From Vibrio navarrensis (GTDB lineage Bacteria; Pseudomonadota; Gammaproteobacteria; Enterobacterales; Vibrionaceae): 64,000 bases of DNA. The notes beneath the pieces were generated by a model. It saw nothing but the letters and a program-made list of their open reading frames with translations, was not told where the DNA came from and did no database searches. Shown here piece after piece: positions 35,964 to 44,729 of the stretch. Both the position numbers and the translations under genes were made by a program. How positions within the stretch are numbered: the stretch's first letter is position 1; the number at the start of each line of letters is the position of its first letter. The stretch is from assembly GCF_015767675.1 (NCBI RefSeq), contig NZ_CP065218.1:558001-622000 (forward strand), written 5' to 3'.

Positions 35964-36470
35964 TTAACGCGCGCGATTTTTGACAAACTTCTTCACTTTC
36001 TTCATCGCCATTTGCTGTTTGAGTGGCGACAAATAATCGATAAACAGATTGCCGGACAGGTGATCAATTTCGTGCTGCATCACAATGGCGAGAAAATCAC
36101 TGCTTTCGATTTTAAGCGGTTTGCCGTCACGGTCTAACGCTTCGACCACTACAGAGGTGTAGCGCTCAACATCGGCGTAGTATTCTGGCACCGACAAACA
36201 TCCTTCCTGTCCTATGGCTTTGTTATCACCACTGACAACAACCGGGTTAATCAGTATCAAAGGCTCATTGCGCTTTTCCGACAAATCGATCACCACAATC
36301 GCCTCTTCGCGGCCCACTTGAGGTGCAGCCAGGCCAACGCCATTGTCGGTCGCGTAGAGAGTATCCAACAGATCGTCGATCAGTGTTTGCACTGCAGCAA
36401 TATCGGTTACAGGTTTGGACTCCACGCGAAGTCGCGGATCGGGTGCGGTCAGAATGTCTAAAACAGCCAT
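35964..36470 (-). CDS. def: Peptide deformylase
   Basis: An iron-dependent cytoplasmic enzyme that removes the formyl group from nascent proteins. All three motifs are present in the 168-residue chain: GVGLAAPQVG at 44-53, EGCLSVP at 89-95 and QHEIDHLSG at 132-140, giving metal ligands Cys91, His133 and His137 with Glu134 as base. AAGGAA precedes the ATG. There is no fmt gene next to it, so it is probably a second, stand-alone deformylase, as in other vibrios. Confidence 0.93.
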   Translation of the reverse strand: MAVLDILTAPDPRLRVESKPVTDIAAVQTLIDDLLDTLYATDNGVGLAAPQVGREEAIVVIDLSEKRNEPLILINPVVVSGDNKAIGQEGCLSVPEYYADVERYTSVVVEALDRDGKPLKIESSDFLAIVMQHEIDHLSGNLFIDYLSPLKQQMAMKKVKKFVKNRAR

Positions 36471-36803
36471 GGGTTCCTTAAATCATCGATTGAATAAAAA
36501 TAGCGCGGCGTAAGATAGTGTTTTATCACTCACTTGTAAACCTATGCTTGGCTAGGTGCTGGATATTCTTTAGGAGAGAGGAAGAAAGCGCAATCCTTCA
36601 TTGCTCGCTTCATCTATTCACCACTTGGCGCTAGAATACGGCTGGTAGAAGCGAACTCGATCGCATTGCTGGCAACGAAATGCACACCCGCTGTGGCCGA
36701 GTCTCGTTTCACCTCCTTCTTATTTAAGCAAACAAGCCGCCAACCCGTTTCTCCTGTTCCATTCGGTTGGTGGATTTTATTGAACGCTACTTGGACACTC
36801 ATC

Positions 36804-38096
36804 ATGAGTTTATTTGAGAACTTCTCAATCATCATTGCGCTGATACTAACCAGCTGCTTTTTTTCTATGTCTGAAATCGCCTTGGCCGCGGCAAGAAAAA
36901 TGCGTCTCCGCCAATTTGCTGAAGAAGGAGACGAACGCGCCACACAAATCCTTGATCTGCAAAGCAACCCCGGCAACTTCTTCACCGTGGTGCAAATTGG
37001 CCTAAATGCGGTCGCCATTATGGGCGGTATTGTCGGTGAATCGGCGTTTACTCCGCATATTAAAACACTCTTAGAAAGCTGGCTGCCTGTCGCTTGGGTT
37101 AACCAGTTAAGCTTTTTCTTCTCTTTTATTTTGGTCACTAGCCTATTCATTCTATTTGCGGATTTGATGCCAAAACGTATTGCCATGGTGATGCCGGAAA
37201 AAATCGCCATGACACTGGTTCGACCGATGCTGATCTGCATTTCTCTGCTAAAGCCTTTTGTTTGGTTCTTCAACGGCTTGGCAAACACCATTTTCCGCAT
37301 TTTTAGCGTCCCTGCTGAGCGCAATGATGACATTACCTCAGACGATATCTACGCAGTGATGGATGCAGGCGCTGAAGCGGGCGTGCTCGATCGCGGTGAA
37401 CAAAAAATGATGGAGAGCGTATTTGAGATGCAGTCGGTCCCGGTGACTTCTGCGATGACACCGCGTGAAAGCCTGACCTATCTCGCGATGAAAGATGATG
37501 AAGAGGTGTTAAAGAAGAAAATTTCCGAAGATCCGCATCATAAGTTTTTGGTCTGCGATGATCAGTTGGACGCAATCAAAGGCTACATTGATTCAAAAGA
37601 GCTGCTGACGCGCCTGATTAACGGCCAGCCACTTAACTTAAAAGATGGCAGCATGATACAAGCCTGCCCAATCATTCCCGACACACTCAGCCTTTCTGAA
37701 GCACTGGAATACTTCAAAAACACCCGCGCTGATTTTGCGGTGATCATGAACGAATACGCCTTAGTACTTGGCATCGTCACGTTCAACGATTTACAAAGTG
37801 CGGTCATGGGCACTTGGGTACTGGCCGAGGGGGAAGAGCAGATCGTTGCCCGCGACCACAACTCTTGGCTGGTGGATGGCGTCACACCCATCACCGACGT
37901 GATGCGCGCTCTGAACATTGATGAGTTCCCTCACCCGCAAAACTACGAAACCATCGCCGGTTTTATGATGTATATGCTGCGCAAGATCCCACGCCGCACC
38001 GACTCCATCATCTACTCAGGGTACAAGTTTGAAGTGGTCGACATCGACAACTACAAAGTCGACCAGCTATTGGTCACTCGGGTTGAAGTAAACTGA
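36804..38096 (+). CDS. CNNM/CBS-domain membrane protein (CorC/HlyC family)
   Basis: A 430-residue inner-membrane protein from the ATG at 36804; an upstream frame from 36666 adds residues without membrane character. An N-terminal DUF21/CNNM domain of about 190 residues has three to four helices (IIIALILTSCFFSMSEIALAA first). Two CBS domains follow (VTSAMTPRESLTYLA; FAVIMNEYALVLGIVTFNDL) and then a CorC_HlyC transporter-associated domain. Relatives are linked to magnesium or other cation efflux; the haemolysin name is historical. It is monocistronic with its own terminator. Confidence 0.85.
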   Translation: MSLFENFSIIIALILTSCFFSMSEIALAAARKMRLRQFAEEGDERATQILDLQSNPGNFFTVVQIGLNAVAIMGGIVGESAFTPHIKTLLESWLPVAWVNQLSFFFSFILVTSLFILFADLMPKRIAMVMPEKIAMTLVRPMLICISLLKPFVWFFNGLANTIFRIFSVPAERNDDITSDDIYAVMDAGAEAGVLDRGEQKMMESVFEMQSVPVTSAMTPRESLTYLAMKDDEEVLKKKISEDPHHKFLVCDDQLDAIKGYIDSKELLTRLINGQPLNLKDGSMIQACPIIPDTLSLSEALEYFKNTRADFAVIMNEYALVLGIVTFNDLQSAVMGTWVLAEGEEQIVARDHNSWLVDGVTPITDVMRALNIDEFPHPQNYETIAGFMMYMLRKIPRRTDSIIYSGYKFEVVDIDNYKVDQLLVTRVEVN

Positions 38097-38106
38097 TCGC
38101 ACTAGA

Positions 38107-38140
38107 AAAAATCCCTTTGCAATGGCAAAGGGATTGTTGT
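38107..38140. terminator. Terminator between convergent genes
   Basis: AATCCCTTTGC (38110-38120) and GCAAAGGGATT (38125-38135) pair perfectly around a 4-base loop. Confidence 0.85.
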
Positions 38141-38185
38141 TTGGTCTTTCTGTTTTAGCGCTTTGGTTTTCACGCTTTGCTTAGA

Positions 38186-39364
38186 TTAGAATAGATTGCT
38201 CAGCCAACGCTTAAACCAATCCACTAAGCGCTTAAACAGGCTACCTTCATCCACCGATTCCAATGCCACCAAGTCTACCTGTTTGACCACCTTGTCATCG
38301 ATTTTATACAACACCTGACCGACCACCTGCTGCTTTTTCACTGGCGCGGTGATGTCGCTGGTGTACGTTAGTTCGGCATGCAGATTCTTACTCTCACCTT
38401 TAGTTAACGTTAAAAAAACTGGCTCGGCGATGCCGACTTTCAGCTCATCTTGACTGCCCATCCAGATCCTTGGTGTGGCTAACACCTGGTTTACATCGGT
38501 AGGAGAAATCGTATCGAAAAAGCGAAAGCCATAACTGAGCAATTGCTTGCTCTCAATTTCCCGACTGCTGGTGCTGTTTGAGCCCATGACCACCGAGATA
38601 AGACGCATGTTGCCACTGGTCGCGGACGTGGCGAGGCTATAACCCGCACCACTGGTAAAGCCGGTTTTCATTCCGTCCACATTGAGGCTGCGATCGCGCA
38701 GCAAACCGTTGCGGTTGTACTGGGTGATGCCGTTGTAGGTGAACGAAGTCTCACTGTAAAACGGGTAGACAGCGGGTAAATCGCGAATAATCGCTTGCCC
38801 CAACTTGGCAATATCACGCGGGGTTGAGTAGAGCCCTTCGCTGTCGAGCCCGTGCGGATTGGTAAACGCACTGTTTTGCAGGTCAAGTTTTTTCGCCCAA
38901 GAGTTCATTAAGCTGACAAACGCCGCCTCGCTGCCGGCAACATGCTCGGCAATCGCCACGCTGGCATCATTGCCAGACTGAACAATAAGCCCGCGATAGA
39001 GATCGCTCATGCTGACTGAAGTACCGACTTCGATGAACATTTTTGAAGAGTCAGGGAAGTTTTTCGCCCAAGCATTGCGGCTCACCACCACTTGATCGTC
39101 AAAACCAATGTTGCCGCGATTCATCTCCTGCCCTGCCACATACGCGGTCATCAACTTGGTCAAGCTGGCGGGGTTCATCTTCACGTCGGCATTTTTGGCG
39201 ACGATCACTTCACCAGAGTGGTAATCCATCAGCAGATAGCCTTTGGCGCTCAATTGCGGAGGATCGGGTACGACGGTAGGCGCAGCGATAGACGCCACGC
39301 TGCTCAAACTGGCAAGCAGCGTCGCACTGAAGGTCACAAGAAATTTTCTATTCATAGCCATCAT
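38186..39364 (-). CDS. D-alanyl-D-alanine carboxypeptidase, PBP5/6 type
   Basis: A periplasmic low-molecular-weight penicillin-binding protein that trims the terminal D-Ala of peptidoglycan pentapeptides. The 392-residue precursor has a signal peptide ending at SIAA and the serine-peptidase set: SLTK with the catalytic Ser, SGN and KTG in MKTGFTSGAGY. The C-terminal tail SLFKRLVDWFKRWLSNLF is an amphipathic membrane anchor as in PBP5. Start choice is open between ATG 39364, 39361 and 39355, since no clear ribosome-binding site is seen. Whether it matches DacA, DacC or DacD was not determined. Confidence 0.9.
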   Translation of the reverse strand: MMAMNRKFLVTFSATLLASLSSVASIAAPTVVPDPPQLSAKGYLLMDYHSGEVIVAKNADVKMNPASLTKLMTAYVAGQEMNRGNIGFDDQVVVSRNAWAKNFPDSSKMFIEVGTSVSMSDLYRGLIVQSGNDASVAIAEHVAGSEAAFVSLMNSWAKKLDLQNSAFTNPHGLDSEGLYSTPRDIAKLGQAIIRDLPAVYPFYSETSFTYNGITQYNRNGLLRDRSLNVDGMKTGFTSGAGYSLATSATSGNMRLISVVMGSNSTSSREIESKQLLSYGFRFFDTISPTDVNQVLATPRIWMGSQDELKVGIAEPVFLTLTKGESKNLHAELTYTSDITAPVKKQQVVGQVLYKIDDKVVKQVDLVALESVDEGSLFKRLVDWFKRWLSNLF

Positions 39365-39471
39365 CTGTAGTCAAAACTTACCTGAGTATATTCAAGTACG
39401 TCTTTGTTACAGCGTTTGTGTTACGAATCGTTACCTTTCTTCGAACAATGTCGCAATCTTCTATGAAAACC

Positions 39472-39505
39472 AATAATTTAGCGGCAAACGTAGCGCTAAA
39501 TTATT
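39472..39505 (-). terminator. Terminator downstream of the Nudix gene
   Basis: A 12-base perfect inverted repeat, AATAATTTAGCG (39472-39483) and CGCTAAATTATT (39494-39505). On the minus strand it lies 33 bases after the Nudix stop, but the following bases are TGGTTTTC, so the T-run is poor. Confidence 0.5.
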
Positions 39506-39538
39506 GATAATAAAAATAGTTTATCGCAGAGGAGGACG

Positions 39539-40057
39539 TTAGAGCAGCTCTTTGGCGATCAAGCGTAGCAAGAAGGTCTCTCGCTCGACGCTTAATCCCT
39601 TTTTCGAACTCTGCGCCATGGTTTGCTCATTATGCGCAATCGCCTGATGAATATTGATCCACATTGGTCGCATGCCGTTGTTGATTTCATACTGCTCAAA
39701 GCGCGTCTCACCGAGTTCTCGGTCTATGTTGCAGGTATAACAATACGAGTGCATGTGCATCACATTCGCCTCTCCTTTATACCAAGGACGAAACTCTTCA
39801 TAGATACCAAATGGCTTGATGTTATGAATATTCGTCGCACCTGTCTCTTCTTGCAGCTCGCGGATCATCCCAGCAATCACATCTTCCCCTTCGTCCAAAC
39901 CTCCACCGGGAATGGTGTAGTCATGATAACGCTCGGTGTAGAGCAATAGAATGTCCTCACCATCCAGGCAAATTGCTCGGGCGGCATTGCGCTTGAAAAT
40001 GATTTTATCGTCCAGATGATCGATATCCGGATGAACGGCGGTTTTCATATGTCTCAT
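39539..40057 (-). CDS. Nudix hydrolase
   Basis: A cytoplasmic pyrophosphohydrolase. The Nudix box is complete: GGGLDEGEDVIAGMIRELQE followed by ETG. From the ATG at 40057 it has 172 residues (another ATG at 40048). The longer frame to 40117 runs through the terminator hairpin of the TonB receptor gene at 40104-40133, so that extension is rejected. Downstream, the conserved HMHSYCYTCNI part suggests a metal-rich pocket. The nucleotide or other substrate is not known. Confidence 0.82.
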   Translation of the reverse strand: MRHMKTAVHPDIDHLDDKIIFKRNAARAICLDGEDILLLYTERYHDYTIPGGGLDEGEDVIAGMIRELQEETGATNIHNIKPFGIYEEFRPWYKGEANVMHMHSYCYTCNIDRELGETRFEQYEINNGMRPMWINIHQAIAHNEQTMAQSSKKGLSVERETFLLRLIAKELL

Positions 40058-40097
40058 GGCGTCACAGCTCTGGGTAAACAGTGGCAGGGATACTAGC

Positions 40098-40135
40098 AAA
40101 AATCGCTCTGTAATCAACCTTGATCACAGAGCGAA
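40098..40135 (-). terminator. Terminator of the TonB receptor gene
   Basis: On the minus strand, CGCTCTGTGATC and GATTACAGAGCG pair with one mismatch (40104-40133) and are followed by ATTTTTG. It lies about 80 bases after the receptor stop at 40211. Confidence 0.8.
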
Positions 40136-40210
40136 AAAGAGAGATTGCGCTAAGCCAATCGCGATGGGGACCAACCGTTTAGCTCAAGAACTGCGTACTT
40201 AGTGACACCG

Positions 40211-42391
40211 TTAATATTTGTAGCTAAGGTGCAGCTTGATTTCTCGTCCGAGCGCTGGCACCCCGTTCATCAAATAGGGTTCGTAGTAGCGGTCAGTTAA
40301 GTTCTTCACCACGACTCCGGTGCGCAGCCCAGGTACTTGTTTGACGTCCCAGTTAAGATAGGCATCTTGCAGCGTGTATTGATCGCTCGGCAGATTCGAC
40401 AGCATATTGCCCGGTTCGGTTTTGTTCTGCACATCGTACCAACGTACCTTCCAGCCGGTGCGTAACCCTTCCATCCACTCATAACCAAGGCCGAGGTTGA
40501 TGTTAAGCGGTGGTATGTTCGGGCGGTCCTCATCGGCACCCGTCGAATCTTTCAAGCTGCCTTTGTTTTTGCCGCGAGCATAACTGGCGGAGAAATCGGA
40601 ATAGAAATCGTGCCAACGAAGTTGCGAAATCAACTCGAAACCATAAATTTTGTAACCATCGAGATTGGTATTCCAACTTTGCAGCGCGTTACTCTCTTTA
40701 TCCAAGTTGGCTCCCTGTCGGTTACCAACGTTGTTGCTGATGTCGTTGAAAAAAATCGTCAGTTCTGTGGCAAGTGCACTGTTGTCGCCAAACAAATCCT
40801 CGTCAATCTGAATAACACTGCCCTGATAAGCATGCACGCGCGACACGTCTAAATCTCGCGTAGAGGCGGGAGCGCTGGCCTTGGCAAACTGCACCGAATA
40901 GAGATCGTCAATCGTAGGCGCTTTAAGTGCGTACGCGTAAGAGAAATTGAGCAGCGTACTTGGGCTCGCTTGGTAGTTGATTTCTAAACGTGGACTAAAG
41001 CCCTTATGTGTGGTTTTGCTGTAGTCATGCCCTGCATCAGGGTCATTGTAATCGGGCGCCGCGTTGCCTTTACCCTGGCTTTCGATGTGCTCGTAACGCA
41101 GTGACGGAATAATCTGCAGCGCATCACTCAGGCGATAGTGATCCGCCACATACACGGCATAAATCGATTGCTCGCCCGACGGTTCAAAGTAGGGCGTGTA
41201 CCAACCGTAGTTTTTCTCCGCTTTGCTTTTGTACGATTCGTTGTACACCAGCGACTGACGATCGGTTTTTTCGTATTGCAGCCCCATCACCAGATCGTGG
41301 TCGCGAAAACTCGCGCGGTTGGACAAATCGACGTAGTCACGTTGGTAACTGAGCCATGATTCGTGCCCGTAATTACCAACCGACACAAACATTTTTTCAA
41401 AGGCGATATCCGGGCGAACCCAGTGCCGTTCGTTTTTGGAACGCGCCGCAGTCAAGGTAAGATCGAGGTACGGATTGGAGGGCATGTAGCGATAAGACAA
41501 GGTGGTGGTGTTGTCTTGATAGGTGTTGTATGCCGTATTGGCGTACTGCGCCGCTTCAAGTGAACCATATTTTTTGATGTTGTAGTCGGAGATCTCCGGC
41601 ATTTTTCCGCGCCGGTTTGCCCAAGGTTTGCGTCCTTCATCACGATAGCGTGTCGTGATCACGTTCAACTGGTGATGATTGCTTAGATAACCGACTTTCA
41701 ACAGCAAGTTATCTTGCTCAAACGCCGAGTAATCGACTGTTTCGCCGCCGCCGACTTGCACATCTTGCGAATCTTTGAGTGAGCCATTGGCTAAGAAGTA
41801 AAACCCTGTGTCACTGCGCCCGTAAAAGCTTAAGGTTTGGCTACTCTCATTACCATTGGTGTTGTAACCGGTGGAAACGCGCGCGCCCAAGTTTTGCCCA
41901 ACCTCTAGAAGATCATCAACCGTTTTGGTTTTGATGCGGATCACGCCACCAAATTTGCCGTTCAACGCTTGGTAATCATGTGCCCCTTTGATGACTTCGG
42001 TTTCTCCGATCAAGAATGGGTCAAAGAAAAAGGTGCCATAGCGATACTGCTGAAAACCGATCGGTGCGCCGTCAACGTAAACAGCGATGTCACTTGGATC
42101 GCTAAAACCGCGAATGTTGATCCGTTCGCCACCAGAGCGTGCTCCGCCATCCAGCGTCGCGCCGGGCACAGAGCCAACCAGCTCAGCAAAATTAGCGTAC
42201 TGCTGCTCTTCAATCTGATCAGAATCGACGATGGTTTCTGCCGGCTTGGCGACGGTAATGGGTTTGGCGTAACGCACCCCAAGTACTTCCACTGATTCAT
42301 CAGTTTGTTCACTAGCATGCAGAGCGAGACTGTGGAAAACCGCTAAAGAGATTAGGCTTACTTTACAATAAATTGAAAAATGAGGGTTCAT
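40211..42391 (-). CDS. TonB-dependent outer-membrane receptor
   Basis: A 726-residue gated barrel for an iron compound or similar ligand. After a signal peptide ending near LALHA come a TonB box-like ESVEVLGVRY and a plug domain (VPGATLDGGARSGGERINIR, VDGAPIGFQQ). Then follow the barrel strands, including LKAPTIDDLY, and a standard terminus IKLHLSYKY. A near-perfect Fur box lies upstream, so it is probably iron-repressed. No siderophore synthesis, periplasmic or permease gene is adjacent, and haem-receptor hallmarks (FRAP/NPNL) are not fully present, so the ligand is open. Confidence 0.88.
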   Translation of the reverse strand: MNPHFSIYCKVSLISLAVFHSLALHASEQTDESVEVLGVRYAKPITVAKPAETIVDSDQIEEQQYANFAELVGSVPGATLDGGARSGGERINIRGFSDPSDIAVYVDGAPIGFQQYRYGTFFFDPFLIGETEVIKGAHDYQALNGKFGGVIRIKTKTVDDLLEVGQNLGARVSTGYNTNGNESSQTLSFYGRSDTGFYFLANGSLKDSQDVQVGGGETVDYSAFEQDNLLLKVGYLSNHHQLNVITTRYRDEGRKPWANRRGKMPEISDYNIKKYGSLEAAQYANTAYNTYQDNTTTLSYRYMPSNPYLDLTLTAARSKNERHWVRPDIAFEKMFVSVGNYGHESWLSYQRDYVDLSNRASFRDHDLVMGLQYEKTDRQSLVYNESYKSKAEKNYGWYTPYFEPSGEQSIYAVYVADHYRLSDALQIIPSLRYEHIESQGKGNAAPDYNDPDAGHDYSKTTHKGFSPRLEINYQASPSTLLNFSYAYALKAPTIDDLYSVQFAKASAPASTRDLDVSRVHAYQGSVIQIDEDLFGDNSALATELTIFFNDISNNVGNRQGANLDKESNALQSWNTNLDGYKIYGFELISQLRWHDFYSDFSASYARGKNKGSLKDSTGADEDRPNIPPLNINLGLGYEWMEGLRTGWKVRWYDVQNKTEPGNMLSNLPSDQYTLQDAYLNWDVKQVPGLRTGVVVKNLTDRYYEPYLMNGVPALGREIKLHLSYKY

Positions 42392-42459
42392 AGCAACCGC
42401 TTATCGTTGTTATCGAAGCGGCTGATTATATGAATCTCTCCTCATTTTACAAATAGAAT

Positions 42460-42474
42460 TGATATTTATTATCA
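42460..42474. promoter_or_regulatory. Fur box upstream of the TonB receptor gene
   Basis: TGATATTTATTATCA matches the 7-1-7 Fur consensus TGATAAT-N-ATTATCA at all but one position (read on the receptor strand as TGATAAT-A-AATATCA). It lies 69 bases before the receptor start. Iron repression is expected. Confidence 0.8.
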
Positions 42475-42597
42475 TTTAAATTTTAACACCAAAGTGTATA
42501 ACTTCCGACGGGAAGGCAGAGGGACCGAGAATAGTCGCCTGCTTTGGCTTTTCTCACCAGCTCGCATCAAGAGTTCTCGATTCCTCGTGTTCTTTTT

Positions 42598-43530
42598 CTA
42601 TCCGTCTCGATTGATCTGAGCAATCAACTCCGCTTGGACGCGATCGGCGTCTTCCACTTTAATTTGGCAAGTTCCCGCTGCGTGGTGGCCACCGCCGCCA
42701 TAGTTGAGCATCAGCGCGCCAATGTTGGTTTTTGAGCTGCGATCAAAAATAGACTTACCCGTGGCAAACACGATGTTCTGCTTTTGGAATCCCCACATCT
42801 TGTGGATTGAAATGTTACATTGCGGAAACAAAGCGTAAATGATGAAGCGGTTGCCCGCGTAAATGGTCTCTTCACCGGTCAAATCGAGCAGCACCAAGTT
42901 GTGGTAAACCTTGGCGCAGCGCTGGATCTGCTCTTTAAACTTCACTTCGTGTTCACGATAGAGATCGATACGCTCTTTCACATCCGGCAGCGCTAGAATC
43001 TGCTCAATGGTGTGATGTTTACAGTACTCGATCAGATCCATCATCAAGTTGTAGTTTGAGATGCGAAACTCGCGAAAACGGCCCAAGCCAGTACGTGCGT
43101 CCATCAAAAAGTTAAGCAAATTCCACCCTTGGGAATCGAGTACTTCATCGCGGGAAAACTGCGCAGAGTCGCCTTTATCTACCGCCTCCATCATTTCCAG
43201 CCACTCATGCGGGAAAACTGATGTGCCGCCGTAGTAATCCCACACCACTCGCGCCGCCGAAGGCGCATTAGGGTCGATGATGTGGTTTGCACGCTCGCCA
43301 CGGTTACGAATCGTCTCTGATAAGTGGTGGTCAAACACCAAGTGCGCTTCCGCTACGTAAGGCAAGTTGGTCACAATGTCGTTTGCCGTAATGTCAATCA
43401 GCCCGTCTTGCATGTCTTTCGGGTGCACGAACTTTATCTCATCGATCAAATCTTGCTGCTTGAGCAAAACAGCGCAAACCAGACCGTCGAAATCACTGCG
43501 CGTTACCAGTCGGAATTTTTGTTGTAACAT
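42598..43530 (-). CDS. DHH-family phosphoesterase
   Basis: A cytoplasmic 310-residue protein of the DHH/DHHA1 superfamily. The metal-binding motifs are TRSDFDGL near the N-terminus, FDHHLSE at about 67-73 and the substrate-binding glycine run GGGGHHAAGT near the C-terminus. Relatives include exopolyphosphatase-like proteins, RecJ and cyclic dinucleotide or nanoRNA phosphodiesterases. The order of motifs fits a DHH-DHHA1 nanoRNase or exopolyphosphatase-like enzyme. The substrate cannot be chosen from sequence alone. Confidence 0.83.
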   Translation of the reverse strand: MLQQKFRLVTRSDFDGLVCAVLLKQQDLIDEIKFVHPKDMQDGLIDITANDIVTNLPYVAEAHLVFDHHLSETIRNRGERANHIIDPNAPSAARVVWDYYGGTSVFPHEWLEMMEAVDKGDSAQFSRDEVLDSQGWNLLNFLMDARTGLGRFREFRISNYNLMMDLIEYCKHHTIEQILALPDVKERIDLYREHEVKFKEQIQRCAKVYHNLVLLDLTGEETIYAGNRFIIYALFPQCNISIHKMWGFQKQNIVFATGKSIFDRSSKTNIGALMLNYGGGGHHAAGTCQIKVEDADRVQAELIAQINRDG

Positions 43531-43687
43531 TTACATTTCCTTTGCCAATGATGGATTGCCATACGATAACCGGAGAGAGAAAAGCGGCGCAATAACCCGG
43601 TAAATATCAATGACAAAAATAAGAACTTCGCCACTTTCGAGCTAAAGTAAGGATAGTCGAACCCCTTATAACTAACAAACCTCTCGC

Positions 43688-44554
43688 TTAATTGAGGCTA
43701 AAGATTGGGGTTTGTTCCGGATCGAGCCGACGATTAAGCGAAATAAGCTGTTGGTTGAACACGCGAGCAATTGCTTTTACCGACTCAATATTTGCCTCAG
43801 GTGGCGTATCACCAATCCAGCCCTGTAAGCGTGCAAAGTCAAAATTCAGCGCAGCATAATCAGCCCGCTGGGCAATGATAGCCCCAATACGCGTCAAGGC
43901 GCGCGTCGCGCTTTGCAATGGCAGCGCCCTTACCTCGGCAAGTGGCCGATGGAAAACGCCACGCGCTACCCCTTCCAAATAGACCCGATAGGGCGTTAAT
44001 TCGTCGATCAACATAAACAGTTCCGCCTGCGGGCCATCGTGTGGATACGGTACGCACAGATGATCTTGCAGACGATAGCTGATGGCTAGCTCGGCACCAA
44101 GCACCGCGCAGCGCTCTCGCAAAACGCGCAGTAGGCCTTGCTCGTCCATCGATTGCTGGATCTCAAAGATGCGCTGCAAGTGGTAATTGTTCGAAACAAA
44201 CGTCACGCTCAGCTGCCGACCCGACTGGCAGATCCCGCTTTCGATCAGCACCCGCGAAACTTGCAGAATATTTTCTACCGTACTGGTTGATTGCTCTTCT
44301 AAAAGAATTCGCTCAGGCGCAACGGTCAACCCTTGCTGCTGACAAAGAAGAGTGAAGTATTCAAGCATCGCGTTCGCTTCTGAGCGAGTTTGCCCTTGGG
44401 TCACGCCACCACAAAAAGCGATCAAGCACTGTTCGTCCAGCGCTCCTTCGCTCAGCGCGGCCACTAGCGCCTCCACGCGACTGCGCCCTTCTTCGGTTAA
44501 TTGGTTAGCAAACAGTCTCTTACCAAGGACTATCACCACGTGGTTTGCATTCAT
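43688..44554 (-). CDS. DUF218 (YdcF-like) protein
   Basis: A 288-residue protein from the ATG at 44554; the longer frame to 44641 has a basic, unlikely N-terminus. The DUF218 core runs from HVVIVLGKRLFANQLTEEGR through AFCGGVTQGQTRSEANAM to STSTVENI and VTFVSNNYHLQR. YdcF of E. coli binds S-adenosylmethionine, and other members act in envelope polysaccharide metabolism. No membrane helix is visible, so it is probably cytoplasmic. The C-terminal 100 residues are an extra helical part. It is divergent from serine dehydratase; the role is unknown. Confidence 0.75.
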   Translation of the reverse strand: MNANHVVIVLGKRLFANQLTEEGRSRVEALVAALSEGALDEQCLIAFCGGVTQGQTRSEANAMLEYFTLLCQQQGLTVAPERILLEEQSTSTVENILQVSRVLIESGICQSGRQLSVTFVSNNYHLQRIFEIQQSMDEQGLLRVLRERCAVLGAELAISYRLQDHLCVPYPHDGPQAELFMLIDELTPYRVYLEGVARGVFHRPLAEVRALPLQSATRALTRIGAIIAQRADYAALNFDFARLQGWIGDTPPEANIESVKAIARVFNQQLISLNRRLDPEQTPIFSLN

Positions 44555-44729
44555 CTTTTCTCTGGCTCTCAATTTTTTCGCAGCGGCTGTATGGACTGCT
44601 GTACTTTTAGCCCTTTTGGCGCTACTTTCACCACACAACAAGCCATTAACAAAATAACAACATTAAAACTGTGGTGGTGTTGGTGAATCACACTAATCCA
44701 TCTTGAGCACTGTCAATAGGACGTTAATC

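Noticed and set aside
36666..36803. Longer start of the CNNM/CBS protein
   Set aside because: The 46 extra residues are not hydrophobic and do not fit the CNNM N-terminus, whereas 36804 begins just before the first membrane helix.
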